DNA of 64,000 nt from Runella sp. MFBS21 (GTDB taxonomy: Bacteria; Bacteroidota; Bacteroidia; Cytophagales; Spirosomataceae), in contig NZ_JARNTW010000018.1 of NCBI RefSeq assembly GCF_029433105.1, forward strand, positions 62,001 through 126,000, in the 5' to 3' direction. Positions 53,126-61,682 of the stretch are shown one piece after another; position 1 is the first letter of the stretch; every line of letters begins with the position of its first letter. The notes beneath the pieces were generated by a model. It did no database searches. It was not told the origin of the DNA and saw nothing but the letters and a program-made list of their open reading frames with translations. The position numbers were made by a program, and so were the translations under genes.

Positions 53126-54802
53126 TCAAGGCTGAGATACTCCTGACAAAATAATGATATCGGTTACCGTAAAATTACCTGAGTTTTGTGAAGGTAGAAA
53201 AGGCGTAAAACCTCCTGGTACATTCCAATATGAATTTGCATCTCTTTTAAGCATTTTCACAAAAGTTTCGGCTACTATTTTCCCTCCTAAAGGTCCCAAC
53301 GTGTTACCATTTCCCAATACTGCCGCTTCTTTCAAAATATAATACCACAGTGGTGTTTTGTTAAGAAGCACTCCTCCATTTGAATTGAGTATTGCTATTT
53401 CATTAGCAGGCAGACCACTCGTCAATTGAGCCGTAGTCAGTGGAGGCACTCCCAATGCCACCGCCGTGGCCTGTCCACTAGGCAAACCTAGCGCCAACCC
53501 TCGACGTAGATTTCTAGCCGCCAGCATCGCCATAATTCCACTGCCTCCGGGCAGAGTTTCTAATCCGTTGGCAAGCACACTATCGATCTTGCGAGCCATA
53601 TTAAACACAGGTACGGGTATTCCTGTTGGGAAAAAGGCATTGAAATCAACCACCCAGTTTGACAGAACTGGTAGATTGGGATTTCTGATAAAATTAAAGG
53701 CATCAGAAAGAGGTTGGTTGATAAAATTATGGTTTATCCAATATCTCTCCCTTACCAAACTATGCCCAAACCGATACGCCGCTACCGAAAACTCCACCGG
53801 CATCCTAAACGCACTTCCTACTGGCGCAGCCACGTTGGTGAGGGCATTGTCAACGACAGCAGTACCACAAATCTTTTTGAGGAAATCGTGTATTACTGCC
53901 CACTGATAGTGGTGTGTCACTATTTTTTTTACTTCTACAAAAATATCTCCATTAAAACCCGCCGCTACTATAATATCCACTACGGCATTATGAAACTTCA
54001 GCATGGCTGATTGGAACTGTGACACAAATAGGTTTTCATCATTGCGAGGGTCGCCAATCACCGCTGTGTTGGTTCCGCTAATCCTAGGCACATCAAAATC
54101 TGTTTGTATCTGCATACCTGCCGCACCGCCGCCTGACGTGGAGGGGCCGCCAGGACCTGCATTTCGGTTGGTTCCTAGCTTAAACTTAATGGCCGTAGAT
54201 GGCCCCGATGACGGGAATTCATATAAATAAGGATCTAGCGCAGGCCCTCTTCCGTATACGTTGTCAAGTTCTAACGAGGGCGTGCGCATGTTATTGATCG
54301 TATTGGCATCAGTAGCACTATCAATAGACGATGATACATCTAAGGTAATATCATGATCAACAAATTGCCCAAAGTATGTGTACCCTGCTGGGATGTTAGA
54401 ATCTGCGATGCCATTTTCACGCCCATTGTTAGCCATCAAATCACCTAGTTGATTCATCAAACCAACATTGACAACATTGAAGTCCAGCTTACTCGACGCT
54501 CTTACAGTAGCCGAAGTCAAATATCCAAATTTATCACTACAAGGTGAAAAAATAAGCTGTGGTGGAAACCAAGAGAGCGCTATTTTAGCACCATGAAATC
54601 TTTTATTATCAGTTTTAAGCACTTGCAATGTCGCTTTTACATCTTCAGGCAGTTTTTCGACAGGTATCAGTGCGTGCGGGTTAATTTTACGGATTGTTTC
54701 CGCCATTTTAGTAAGCCCCACCGTAGATTTAATTTTAAGTTGTTCGAGCTTTAGTTTAAGTTGCGCGTTTTCTACCCCAACATCAGTTTGGTTCTTTGCC
54801 AT
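53126..54802 (-). CDS. Animal-type heme peroxidase
   Basis: A 558-residue member of the animal (peroxidasin/myeloperoxidase) peroxidase superfamily, bacterial branch. The distal site is FGQFVDHDITLD (H150, flanked by D149 and D151). The calcium/arginine block is GDPRNDENL (R253), and the proximal His is H347 in EFSVAAYRFGHSLVRERY. These enzymes oxidise halides or phenols with peroxide. There is no signal peptide; the N-terminus is a short helical region (GVENAQLKLKLEQLKIKS), so it is either cytoplasmic or exported by another route. It stands alone, with a terminator behind it. Confidence 0.88.
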   Translation of the reverse strand: MAKNQTDVGVENAQLKLKLEQLKIKSTVGLTKMAETIRKINPHALIPVEKLPEDVKATLQVLKTDNKRFHGAKIALSWFPPQLIFSPCSDKFGYLTSATVRASSKLDFNVVNVGLMNQLGDLMANNGRENGIADSNIPAGYTYFGQFVDHDITLDVSSSIDSATDANTINNMRTPSLELDNVYGRGPALDPYLYEFPSSGPSTAIKFKLGTNRNAGPGGPSTSGGGAAGMQIQTDFDVPRISGTNTAVIGDPRNDENLFVSQFQSAMLKFHNAVVDIIVAAGFNGDIFVEVKKIVTHHYQWAVIHDFLKKICGTAVVDNALTNVAAPVGSAFRMPVEFSVAAYRFGHSLVRERYWINHNFINQPLSDAFNFIRNPNLPVLSNWVVDFNAFFPTGIPVPVFNMARKIDSVLANGLETLPGGSGIMAMLAARNLRRGLALGLPSGQATAVALGVPPLTTAQLTSGLPANEIAILNSNGGVLLNKTPLWYYILKEAAVLGNGNTLGPLGGKIVAETFVKMLKRDANSYWNVPGGFTPFLPSQNSGNFTVTDIIILSGVSQP

Positions 54803-54978
54803 AATAACAATAATTTATACATCATACCTACTCTAAATATGGTTTTCGGCTTCCCCATTCAAATTATTTTCTATAGATTCTATTATTTTTACTAGCTCAT
54901 TTTATTTTTATAATTCCGATGTATCAGCTATAGAAAATATTTTCATCTCTTTAGTCGAACTTCTGCCAACGAAAGAAA

Positions 54979-55097
54979 ACATTCTTGGTACTTTTTAGTA
55001 TTTTTTTTACTGTTGATGAATTTTCCCAAACACACACCTCGGAAGGACCTATATTTATACGACTCCCAACGAGTAGCACTCGTCTATTAGGTAGCCT
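54979..55097 (+). pseudogene. Scar of a second fdhD copy with the middle deleted
   Basis: From about 54979 to 55030 the sequence closely follows the fdhD upstream region (33919-33970), including CATTCTTGGTACTTTTTAG and GATGAATTTTCCCAAACAC. About 20 nt later it jumps to the 3' end of fdhD: TTTATACGACTCCCAACGAG and GGTAGCCTGACAG match 34768-34818. Around 790 nt of coding sequence are missing. The remaining frame reads VYTH-PQRVA as LYDS-QRVA before a stop. It looks like the remnant of a duplicated fdhD gene with an internal deletion. Confidence 0.7.
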
Positions 55098-55173
55098 GAC
55101 AGTTCACCCCACTTCTATTGATGTTTCAACCTTGGTTCTTTACGTTTCGCCCTTTTTCAGATTTTTGAGAAGG

Positions 55174-55215
55174 CGTGTTTGTAGCAGCTTTGTAGCGAAA
55201 ACAAACACAAACACG
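55174..55215 (+). promoter_or_regulatory. Hairpin just before the receptor start codon
   Basis: CGTGTTTGT (55174-55182) and ACAAACACG (55207-55215) are perfect inverted repeats 24 nt apart, ending 2 nt before the ATG. In the mRNA this stem would hide the start region. No regulator is implied by the sequence. Confidence 0.35.
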
Positions 55216-55217
55216 TC

Positions 55218-57602
55218 ATGAAAACACCCATTTACCGTTCTCTTTTCTATCTATTAGCAGTCTTTTTTACATCCAATGTAGCTTGGCCACAAGCTCCCAC
55301 GCAAACTGTCAGAGGCAAAATCACGGATGCCGCCTCCAAATCGCCCGTCGCGGGGGCAACGGTGGTGGTGGTAGGAAGCTCCCCTCTCATCGGAACCACT
55401 ACCGCCGCCGACGGGCTATTTCATCTACCCAAAGTCAACATTGGGCGTATTGCCCTCAAAATCACCTATGTAGGCTACGAAGACATTTTTGCCAAAGACA
55501 TTATTGTCAACGCTGGTAAAGAAGTGATTTTAGACTTCTCAATGACCGAAAGCTTCACTCACTTGAATGAAGTGACGGTTTCTTACAAACGTACCGACGA
55601 CAACAAGGTCACCAACAACGAAATGGCGACCGTGAGCGCACGGCCTTTTAGTCCCGCCGAAACCCTCAAATACGCCGGTAGCTTAGGCGACCCTTCGCGG
55701 ATGGCAGCCAATTTTGCGGGAGTAAGTGGCGCCAACGACGCCCGCAACGACATAGTCGTACGGGGCAACTCCCCCGCTTCGCTCCTATGGCGTTTGGAGG
55801 GAGTAAATATTCCCAATCCCAATCATTTTGGCTCTTTGGGAACTTCGGGCGGGCCAGTATCCATGATTAATGCCAATCTTCTGGCTAAATCAGACTTCTT
55901 GACAGGCGCTTTTCCAGCCGAATATGCCAACGCCCTAGGTTCGGTCTTTGATTTGCGCCTTCGCAAAGGCAATGACGAAAAACATGAGTTTTTGACCCAA
56001 ATAGGTTTCAACGGCGTAGAAATAGGAGCCGAAGGGCCATTTAGCAAAAAATCAAAGGCATCTTATTTAGCCAATTATCGTTATTCTTTGTTTGGATTGA
56101 TGTCAAAAATCGGCTTTACGATTGCCGGAACACCTTACTATCAAGACTTTACGTTCAAGACCGACATTCCTGTAGGTAAAAAAGGGCACTTGAGTTTTTG
56201 GACTATTGGTGGAAAAAGCAATGTTACTTTTTTGGGTAAAGATGTAGATACCGAAAAAGGGGATGCTTATGGCGACGAAAACAACAATACGCGTGTCAAT
56301 TTTGAATCGGGCGTGGCTGCGCTTTCTTACGAGCATCGTTTTACAAACAAAACCTACGGCAAAATCACACTTTCGGGCTCGCGTACTTACCAAAATTTTG
56401 AGGGAGATACGGTGATTTATAAAAACGAAAGCAAAGAAATTTTACAGGAAATCCCGAATGAAAACGCGCAATTTACCAACGAAAAACTTTCTTTAAACGC
56501 CAACATCAACCATAAAATCAATGCTAGAAACAAACTATCGGTAGGGTTGATTGTTGATTTCAACCGATTTAATCTCAAAAATCGGGAATTGTATCCAGAG
56601 GATATTTTTCAGCGCAACGTAGCTGGTGAGACCATGCTTACCCAAGCTTATGCACAGTGGAAGCATCGTTTTACCCAAAATCTTACGCTCAATGCAGGAG
56701 CGACGGTATTGCATTATGAACTCAACAATGCCACTGCTCTCGAACCTCGTCTAGGGCTATCTCAATCTCTGCCGGACGGCAGTAGCATACAAATAGCTTA
56801 TGGACTTCACAGCAATCTCCAACCTCTTTTGCTTTATTTTTATCAAACCCAAAACCAAGACGGCACTTATAGCCTCACCAACAAAGACTTAGACTTTACA
56901 CGTAGTCATCATTTTGTGCTAGGCTACGAGCGGAATCTCTCCGAAAATCTACGATTAAAAGTCGAAACCTACTATCAATCGCTGTTTGATGTGCCCGTGG
57001 AGCGTTACCCAAGTTTTTATTCTGTTTTGATTGAAGGGGCCGATTTCAATCCTATCAACAAAGGCAATTTAGTCAACAAAGGAACAGGACGTAATTATGG
57101 TCTAGAAATTACTCTCGAAAAGTATTTTTCTAACAGCTACTATTTCTTACTGACTACTTCGCTCTTCAACTCCAAATATAAAGGTAGCGACAACATAGAA
57201 CGTAATACTCCCTTCAATGGTCACTATGTAGTGAATGCGTTGGCGGGAAAGGAGATTCGTTTGGGGAAAGCCAATATCCTCACCATCAACTGGAAACTCA
57301 CGGCAGCGGGTGGGCGATACATCCGTCCTATCAACTTGAGTGCCTCGGCCGATGCTCGAAATACGATTTATGACGATACTCGCGCTTTTCTCCAACAGCA
57401 AGACGGCTACTTCCGCACCGACCTCAAGATTGGCTACAAACTCAACCGCCGCCACGCTACCCACGAAATTGCGATTGATTTACAGAACTTTACCAATCAC
57501 CAAAATATCTTTCAACAAGCCTACAACCCACGCGTCAATCGCATCGGAACGGCTTATCAACAAGGCTTTTTGCCCATTCCTTTCTATCGTTTGACTTTTT
57601 AA
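55218..57602 (+). CDS. TonB-dependent receptor with carboxypeptidase-regulatory-like domain
   Basis: A 794-residue outer-membrane receptor. Signal peptide residues 1-25 (VAWPQ). The carboxypeptidase-like domain is at about 28-112 (VRGKITDAASKSPVAGATVVVVG...VGYEDIFAKDI). The plug has RMAANFAGVSGANDARNDIVVRGNSPASLLWRLEGVNIPNPNHFG and FLTGAFPAEYANALGSVFDLRL, typical of the receptor type without a SusD partner. The barrel follows to an ending FYRLTF. No substrate-binding lipoprotein or Fur-type operator is nearby, so the cargo is unknown. Confidence 0.85.
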   Translation: MKTPIYRSLFYLLAVFFTSNVAWPQAPTQTVRGKITDAASKSPVAGATVVVVGSSPLIGTTTAADGLFHLPKVNIGRIALKITYVGYEDIFAKDIIVNAGKEVILDFSMTESFTHLNEVTVSYKRTDDNKVTNNEMATVSARPFSPAETLKYAGSLGDPSRMAANFAGVSGANDARNDIVVRGNSPASLLWRLEGVNIPNPNHFGSLGTSGGPVSMINANLLAKSDFLTGAFPAEYANALGSVFDLRLRKGNDEKHEFLTQIGFNGVEIGAEGPFSKKSKASYLANYRYSLFGLMSKIGFTIAGTPYYQDFTFKTDIPVGKKGHLSFWTIGGKSNVTFLGKDVDTEKGDAYGDENNNTRVNFESGVAALSYEHRFTNKTYGKITLSGSRTYQNFEGDTVIYKNESKEILQEIPNENAQFTNEKLSLNANINHKINARNKLSVGLIVDFNRFNLKNRELYPEDIFQRNVAGETMLTQAYAQWKHRFTQNLTLNAGATVLHYELNNATALEPRLGLSQSLPDGSSIQIAYGLHSNLQPLLLYFYQTQNQDGTYSLTNKDLDFTRSHHFVLGYERNLSENLRLKVETYYQSLFDVPVERYPSFYSVLIEGADFNPINKGNLVNKGTGRNYGLEITLEKYFSNSYYFLLTTSLFNSKYKGSDNIERNTPFNGHYVVNALAGKEIRLGKANILTINWKLTAAGGRYIRPINLSASADARNTIYDDTRAFLQQQDGYFRTDLKIGYKLNRRHATHEIAIDLQNFTNHQNIFQQAYNPRVNRIGTAYQQGFLPIPFYRLTF

Positions 57603-57613
57603 AGCTACCTTTT

Positions 57614-58132
57614 AAACCTTGCCAGCTTTTACAAATTTAACCCTTTCAAAAAGCTGGCAAGATTCATCAAATGGAGAGCTTAAACCTTGCCAGCTTTCAC
57701 AAATGACCCTTTCAAAAAGCTGGCAAGGTTCATCAAATCAAAGTTTAAACCTTGCCAGCTTTCACCAATTTGACCTTTTCAAAAAGCTGGCAAGGTTCAC
57801 CAAATCGAAGGCTTAAACCTTGCCAGCTTTCACCAATTGACCTTTTCAAAAAGCGGGCAAGGTTCATCAAATCAAAGGCTTAAACCTTGCCAGCTTTCAC
57901 CAATTGACCTTTTCAAAAAGCTGGCAAGGTTCATCAAATCAAAGTTTAAACCTTGCCAGCTTTCACAAATTTGACCTTTTCAAAAAGCTGGCAAGGTTCA
58001 CCAAATCGAAGGCTTAAACCTTGCCAGCTTTCACCAATTGACCTTTTCAAAAAGCTGGCAAAGTTCATCAAATCAAAGTTTAAACCTTGCCAGCTTTCAC
58101 AAATTTGACCTTTTCAAAAAGCTGGCAAGGTT
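57614..58132. repeat. Palindromic tandem repeat, 65-68 bp period, eight copies
   Basis: Units begin at 57614, 57682, 57747, 57815, 57882, 57948, 58016 and 58082. Each has AAACCTTGCCAGCTTT, a short loop, and AAAAAGCTGGCAAGGTT, so every unit forms a long hairpin. Linkers alternate between TCATCAAATCAAAG and CACCAAATCGAAGG types. Two copies carry a substitution in the right arm (AAGCGGGC at 57852; CAAAGTT at 58060). The block fills the space between a receptor gene and the next operon. Confidence 0.92.
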
Positions 58133-58156
58133 CATCAATAATCAACCAATTTTACC

Positions 58157-59047
58157 ATGAATATCAAACCTATCATTGCGGTCGTGGGCGCTACAGGTCG
58201 CTTGGCTCAACCCGTCGTTAGAGAACTTATTTTACAAGGCTTTCAGGTGAGAGCCATCGTCAGGGACATTGCCAAAGCCCAAAAAACGCTTCCTTCTGCC
58301 GCAACATTTGTGCAAGGCAATGTAACCGACAAAAACAGCCTTATAGCATCTTTCAAAGGGGTAGATTATGTGTATATCAACTTGAGTTCGGACGAAGTAA
58401 GTCCAGGGCAGAGTTTTTATAACGAACGAGAAGGCATCAAAAACATCGTGGAAGCTTGTGAGCACAACAACATAAAGCAAATCCTGAAAATCAGCGCTTT
58501 GGGAGCTTACCCACACACCCAAGAACCCAGCGACACCTTACAAAACCAACTTCGTCGGCAAGGGCATCAGTACATAGAGCAATCCCAAATTCCGTTTACG
58601 ATTTTTCACCCTAGTTGGTTTTTGGATAGTATTTTTTGGGGAATCAACAAAAATACTTTGCAGTGGATTGGCAAACCAGTAAAATTCTATTGGACCAACT
58701 CCACCGACTATGCTCGCCAAGTGGTAAGAGCTGTAGGCAATCCCCAAAGCTTTTATAAACATTATGCCGTGCAAGGCAACGAAAAAATGGACTACCTCCA
58801 AATCGTCAATCGCCTCAAAGCAGACTTCAATCCGCAGCTCAAAACGATGATATTACCCGTAGTATTGGTAAGATTTATTGGTTTTTTCAGCCCGAAAATG
58901 AAACATTTGGCCGAACTTTTTGGGTTTTATGAAAAATCAAAAGAAGTCTTGTATGCCCATACTACTTGGGACGATTTGAGGCATCCTAAAACCTCTTTAG
59001 AAGAATTTGCGCTTCAATTCAAAGGCGCAAATATTTCGTATCTTTGA
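58157..59047 (+). CDS. NmrA-like NAD(P)-binding protein
   Basis: A 296-residue atypical short-chain dehydrogenase. The N-terminal Rossmann motif GATGRLAQPVV (11-21) binds NAD(P); the rest follows the NmrA pattern (VRAIVRDIAKAQ, FVQGNVTDKNSL, YVYINLSS, ISALGAYPH). The YxxxK catalytic pair of true dehydrogenases is not evident, so it may sense the cofactor or reduce a quinone-like substrate. It leads an operon with the LytS-like kinase (16 nt downstream) and the LytTR regulator. Confidence 0.82.
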   Translation: MNIKPIIAVVGATGRLAQPVVRELILQGFQVRAIVRDIAKAQKTLPSAATFVQGNVTDKNSLIASFKGVDYVYINLSSDEVSPGQSFYNEREGIKNIVEACEHNNIKQILKISALGAYPHTQEPSDTLQNQLRRQGHQYIEQSQIPFTIFHPSWFLDSIFWGINKNTLQWIGKPVKFYWTNSTDYARQVVRAVGNPQSFYKHYAVQGNEKMDYLQIVNRLKADFNPQLKTMILPVVLVRFIGFFSPKMKHLAELFGFYEKSKEVLYAHTTWDDLRHPKTSLEEFALQFKGANISYL

Positions 59048-59062
59048 GTTTAAACTGAATGC

Positions 59063-60082
59063 ATGGAAACTGTCGTAATAAATGACCGCAAAGCTCGATT
59101 GATTGGCATACCCTTGTTAGCGATTCTTATTCCTTTGATAGTTCACAACGAGGCGTTTAGTGCTTTCGACTTTAAAGAAATGGCCCATTGGATAAGCACC
59201 TGCCTTCTCAACACTTTTTTGGTGTGGGAAGGCAATCGCTACATTTTTAGCCGTTCACGGCAGTTTTTTCCGAACTACAATCAAACTACCAAAAGGCTTA
59301 TTTATCAGACTTTGATAAGCTTGAGTTACACGCTGCTCACTACCATTTTTGTTGATTATTTTTTTTGTGACTATTTGCTCAACTACCACGACCATCCGCC
59401 CCTTTTGCTAGGCTTCCGTATCAGTCTGATTCCTACACTTGTAGTGACTCTGATTTATGAAAGTGTGTATTTTTTTCAATCTTGGAAACACAATATCCAA
59501 CAGACCGAAGCCCTCGCCCGTGAAAATGTTCAGTCGCAACTCGAAGCCCTCAAAAACCAGCTCGACCCGCATTTTTTGTTTAACAGCCTCAACACCTTGG
59601 CTTCTTTTATTGGCGACGACAATACTCCCGCCCAAAAATACTTAGAACAACTTTCGGACGTGTATCGCTATGTGTTGGTAAGTCGCGACAAAACTACCGT
59701 ATCGCTCGAAGAGGAAATGGCATTTGTGGAGTCCTATATTTATCTTAACAAAGCGCGATTTCGGGAAAACTTACAAGTAGAAACGCACATCGACGTCACC
59801 GCTTATCAACAACAAATCGCCCCTCTAAGCTTGCAAATGCTGGTCGAAAATGCCCTTAAGCACAATATAGTATCAAAAGAAAAGCCTTTAAAAATCAGCA
59901 TATTCCAAGAAAACAACTATCTAAACATTGCCAACAATCTTCAAGAAAAAAGAACTTTTGAAAAATCGACTAAAGTAGGTCTTCAAAACATCATCAACCG
60001 CTATCGATTGCTCACTGATCAGCAAGTTGAGATCATTAAAAACGACTGGAATTTTACCGTACGAATACCCCTGTTGCCATGA
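59063..60082 (+). CDS. LytS-type membrane histidine kinase
   Basis: A 339-residue sensor kinase. Four membrane helices lie in residues 10-140 (IPLLAILIPLIVH; ISTCLLNTFLVWE; LISLSYTLLTTIFVDYFF; LIPTLVVTLIYESVYFF). The His_kinase motif LDPHFLFNSLNTLASF carries H170. The ATPase domain is short: QMLVENALKHNIVSKEKPLKI (N box) and VGLQNIINRYRLL. The gene overlaps the LytTR regulator gene by 4 nt (ATGA), so the pair is co-expressed. No periplasmic domain is present, so the signal is probably sensed in the membrane. Confidence 0.92.
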   Translation: METVVINDRKARLIGIPLLAILIPLIVHNEAFSAFDFKEMAHWISTCLLNTFLVWEGNRYIFSRSRQFFPNYNQTTKRLIYQTLISLSYTLLTTIFVDYFFCDYLLNYHDHPPLLLGFRISLIPTLVVTLIYESVYFFQSWKHNIQQTEALARENVQSQLEALKNQLDPHFLFNSLNTLASFIGDDNTPAQKYLEQLSDVYRYVLVSRDKTTVSLEEEMAFVESYIYLNKARFRENLQVETHIDVTAYQQQIAPLSLQMLVENALKHNIVSKEKPLKISIFQENNYLNIANNLQEKRTFEKSTKVGLQNIINRYRLLTDQQVEIIKNDWNFTVRIPLLP

Positions 60083-60846
60083 AGGCTCTCCTCATCGAAG
60101 ACGAATACCCTGCCGCCGAACGCCTCACCAAACTCATCCAAAAAATAGATGCTACTATCCACATTGTGGGGGTAATTCAGAGTATTGAGGCTGCCAAAAT
60201 CTGGTTTGCCACTCACCCCGCTCCAGACCTTATCTTTTCTGACATCCAGCTTTCAGATGGGCTATGTTTTAGCATTTTTGAGGAAATATCTGTCAAAAGC
60301 CCCATTATCTTCACTACTTCCTATGACGAATACGCCATCAAAGCCTTTAAGGTCAAAAGCATTGATTATTTGTTGAAACCCATCAAACAAACCGAGCTTG
60401 CCGCCGCTATTGATAAATACCGCGAATGGAGCGGCAACCCTGCTCCCGATGATTATCAGATGCGAATGATGTCGTTGCTAGATAGTTTTCCTCGTCAGGA
60501 AAAGAAATTTAAAACGCGTTTTTTGGTCAAACAAAATGATCAATTGCTGCCCATTCATCAGCAAGAAATTGCCTATTTTTTTACGACCAACGAAATGGTA
60601 TGTTTGGTTCGCAACGATAGCCGCACCTTTTGGATTGATTATACCCTCGAAGAATTGGAAAAACTGCTTGATACCCAACATTTTTTTAGGCTCAACCGTC
60701 AGTTTATTGCAGCACTTCCTTCTATCAAAAAAATTCATACTTATTTTAATGGAAAACTCAAATTAGAACTTTTGCCCGCCACCACCCAAGAGGTCATCAT
60801 TAGTCGCGACAAAGCCCCCGCTTTCAAAGATTGGATAGAAGGGTAA
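60079..60846 (+). CDS. LytTR-type response regulator
   Basis: A 255-residue regulator. The receiver domain has E7/D8/E9 and phospho-acceptor D55 (LIFSDIQLSDG), with T79-region TTSYDEYAIKAF and K101-region YLLKPIKQ. The LytTR DNA-binding domain spans about 145-250 (KTRFLVKQNDQLLPIHQQEIAYFF; LDTQHFFRLNRQFIAALPSIKKI). Partner of the kinase encoded just upstream. Target genes are unknown; the adjacent NmrA gene is one candidate. Confidence 0.93.
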   Translation: MKALLIEDEYPAAERLTKLIQKIDATIHIVGVIQSIEAAKIWFATHPAPDLIFSDIQLSDGLCFSIFEEISVKSPIIFTTSYDEYAIKAFKVKSIDYLLKPIKQTELAAAIDKYREWSGNPAPDDYQMRMMSLLDSFPRQEKKFKTRFLVKQNDQLLPIHQQEIAYFFTTNEMVCLVRNDSRTFWIDYTLEELEKLLDTQHFFRLNRQFIAALPSIKKIHTYFNGKLKLELLPATTQEVIISRDKAPAFKDWIEG

Positions 60847-60849
60847 ACC

Positions 60850-60913
60850 AAACTTGGAAAGTCTAAACTACACCCTATAAGAATAAGAGTCATAAACCAG
60901 ACTTTCCAAGTTT
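60850..60913. repeat. Dispersed copy of the GACTTTCCAAGTTT palindrome
   Basis: AAACTTGGAAAGTC (60850-60863) and GACTTTCCAAGTTT (60900-60913) form a perfect 14-bp inverted repeat with a 36-nt loop, in the gap between converging genes. The arm sequence is the same as in the 56-bp tandem block at 19.2 kb, with a different loop. It may act as a two-way terminator. Confidence 0.8.
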
Positions 60914-60925
60914 AGAAAGTCTAAG

Positions 60926-61570
60926 CTATACCAGATGAGAATCATAGCCCAAAGCCACTAATTCTTCGTAAGCTACCCAAACCTGAGCGGGTATTTCTTG
61001 ATACACTTGAAAACCTTTTTCGGGGTAAATTTTGATACGTTGCAAATCCCCTACCATGATGTGTATTACTTCTTCCAACGAAATTTCGGTAGTAGGATAA
61101 TCTTCAAAATTGATTTGTGGAGAAGTAACCATCAGCTGCTTATCGGCCCAATGTTTTTTGAAAGTCGCAAAACTTCGCCGTTCCATATAGGGTTTTTGAA
61201 CTACAATAAACGACTCTGGAGAAAGGCCTTTGGATGATAAGAGTTGTTGGGTAAACAAAATATTCTCGCCTGTATTGGTTGATTGGCTTTCGATTAAAAT
61301 AGCCTCTTTCGGAACCCCCATCTTCACCGCAATCGAAGCAAATTTATCAGCTTCAGGCTCCGACCAAATCTCTTGAGTAAGCCGCCCTAGTCCTCCCGAA
61401 AATATCAACAAGGGTGCCCATCCTTCTAAGTACAGCTCCGCCGCTCTTTCGGCTACCCTCAAATCGTGGCTACCCAATACCAAAATACAATCCGACTTTT
61501 GAAGTAAATGATTTACATGATGATAGTCCCAGAGGGTCTGAGCCAATGAAAAAATGTGCGTAGATACCAT
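60926..61570 (-). CDS. YdcF-like DUF218 protein
   Basis: A 214-residue protein with the DUF218 pattern: CILVLGSHDLRVAERAAELY, PLLIFSGGLGRLTQEIWSEPEADKFASIA, VPKEAILIESQSTNTGENILFTQQLL and FIVVQKPYMERRSFATF. This matches E. coli YdcF, a soluble SAM-binding protein, rather than the membrane-bound ElyC/SanA branch. There is no signal peptide or membrane helix. The acidic Glu-Ser-Asn triad region (ESQSTNTGEN) is conserved. It stands alone and its cellular task is unknown. Confidence 0.85.
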   Translation of the reverse strand: MVSTHIFSLAQTLWDYHHVNHLLQKSDCILVLGSHDLRVAERAAELYLEGWAPLLIFSGGLGRLTQEIWSEPEADKFASIAVKMGVPKEAILIESQSTNTGENILFTQQLLSSKGLSPESFIVVQKPYMERRSFATFKKHWADKQLMVTSPQINFEDYPTTEISLEEVIHIMVGDLQRIKIYPEKGFQVYQEIPAQVWVAYEELVALGYDSHLV

Positions 61571-61682
61571 ACCGCCAAAATCTTGATTAGTATTTGTTTG
61601 AAAAAGCCAAAATTAACAAAAGATTTAAGGCTAAAATTGCTTTTTATTTTAGTCGTAGCGGTGGTTAAAAATAGCCCAAACA

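Noticed and set aside
57614-58132. Possible CRISPR array or small open frame within the repeats
   Set aside because: Linkers are repeated in two types rather than unique, and the short open frame simply follows the repeat sequence.
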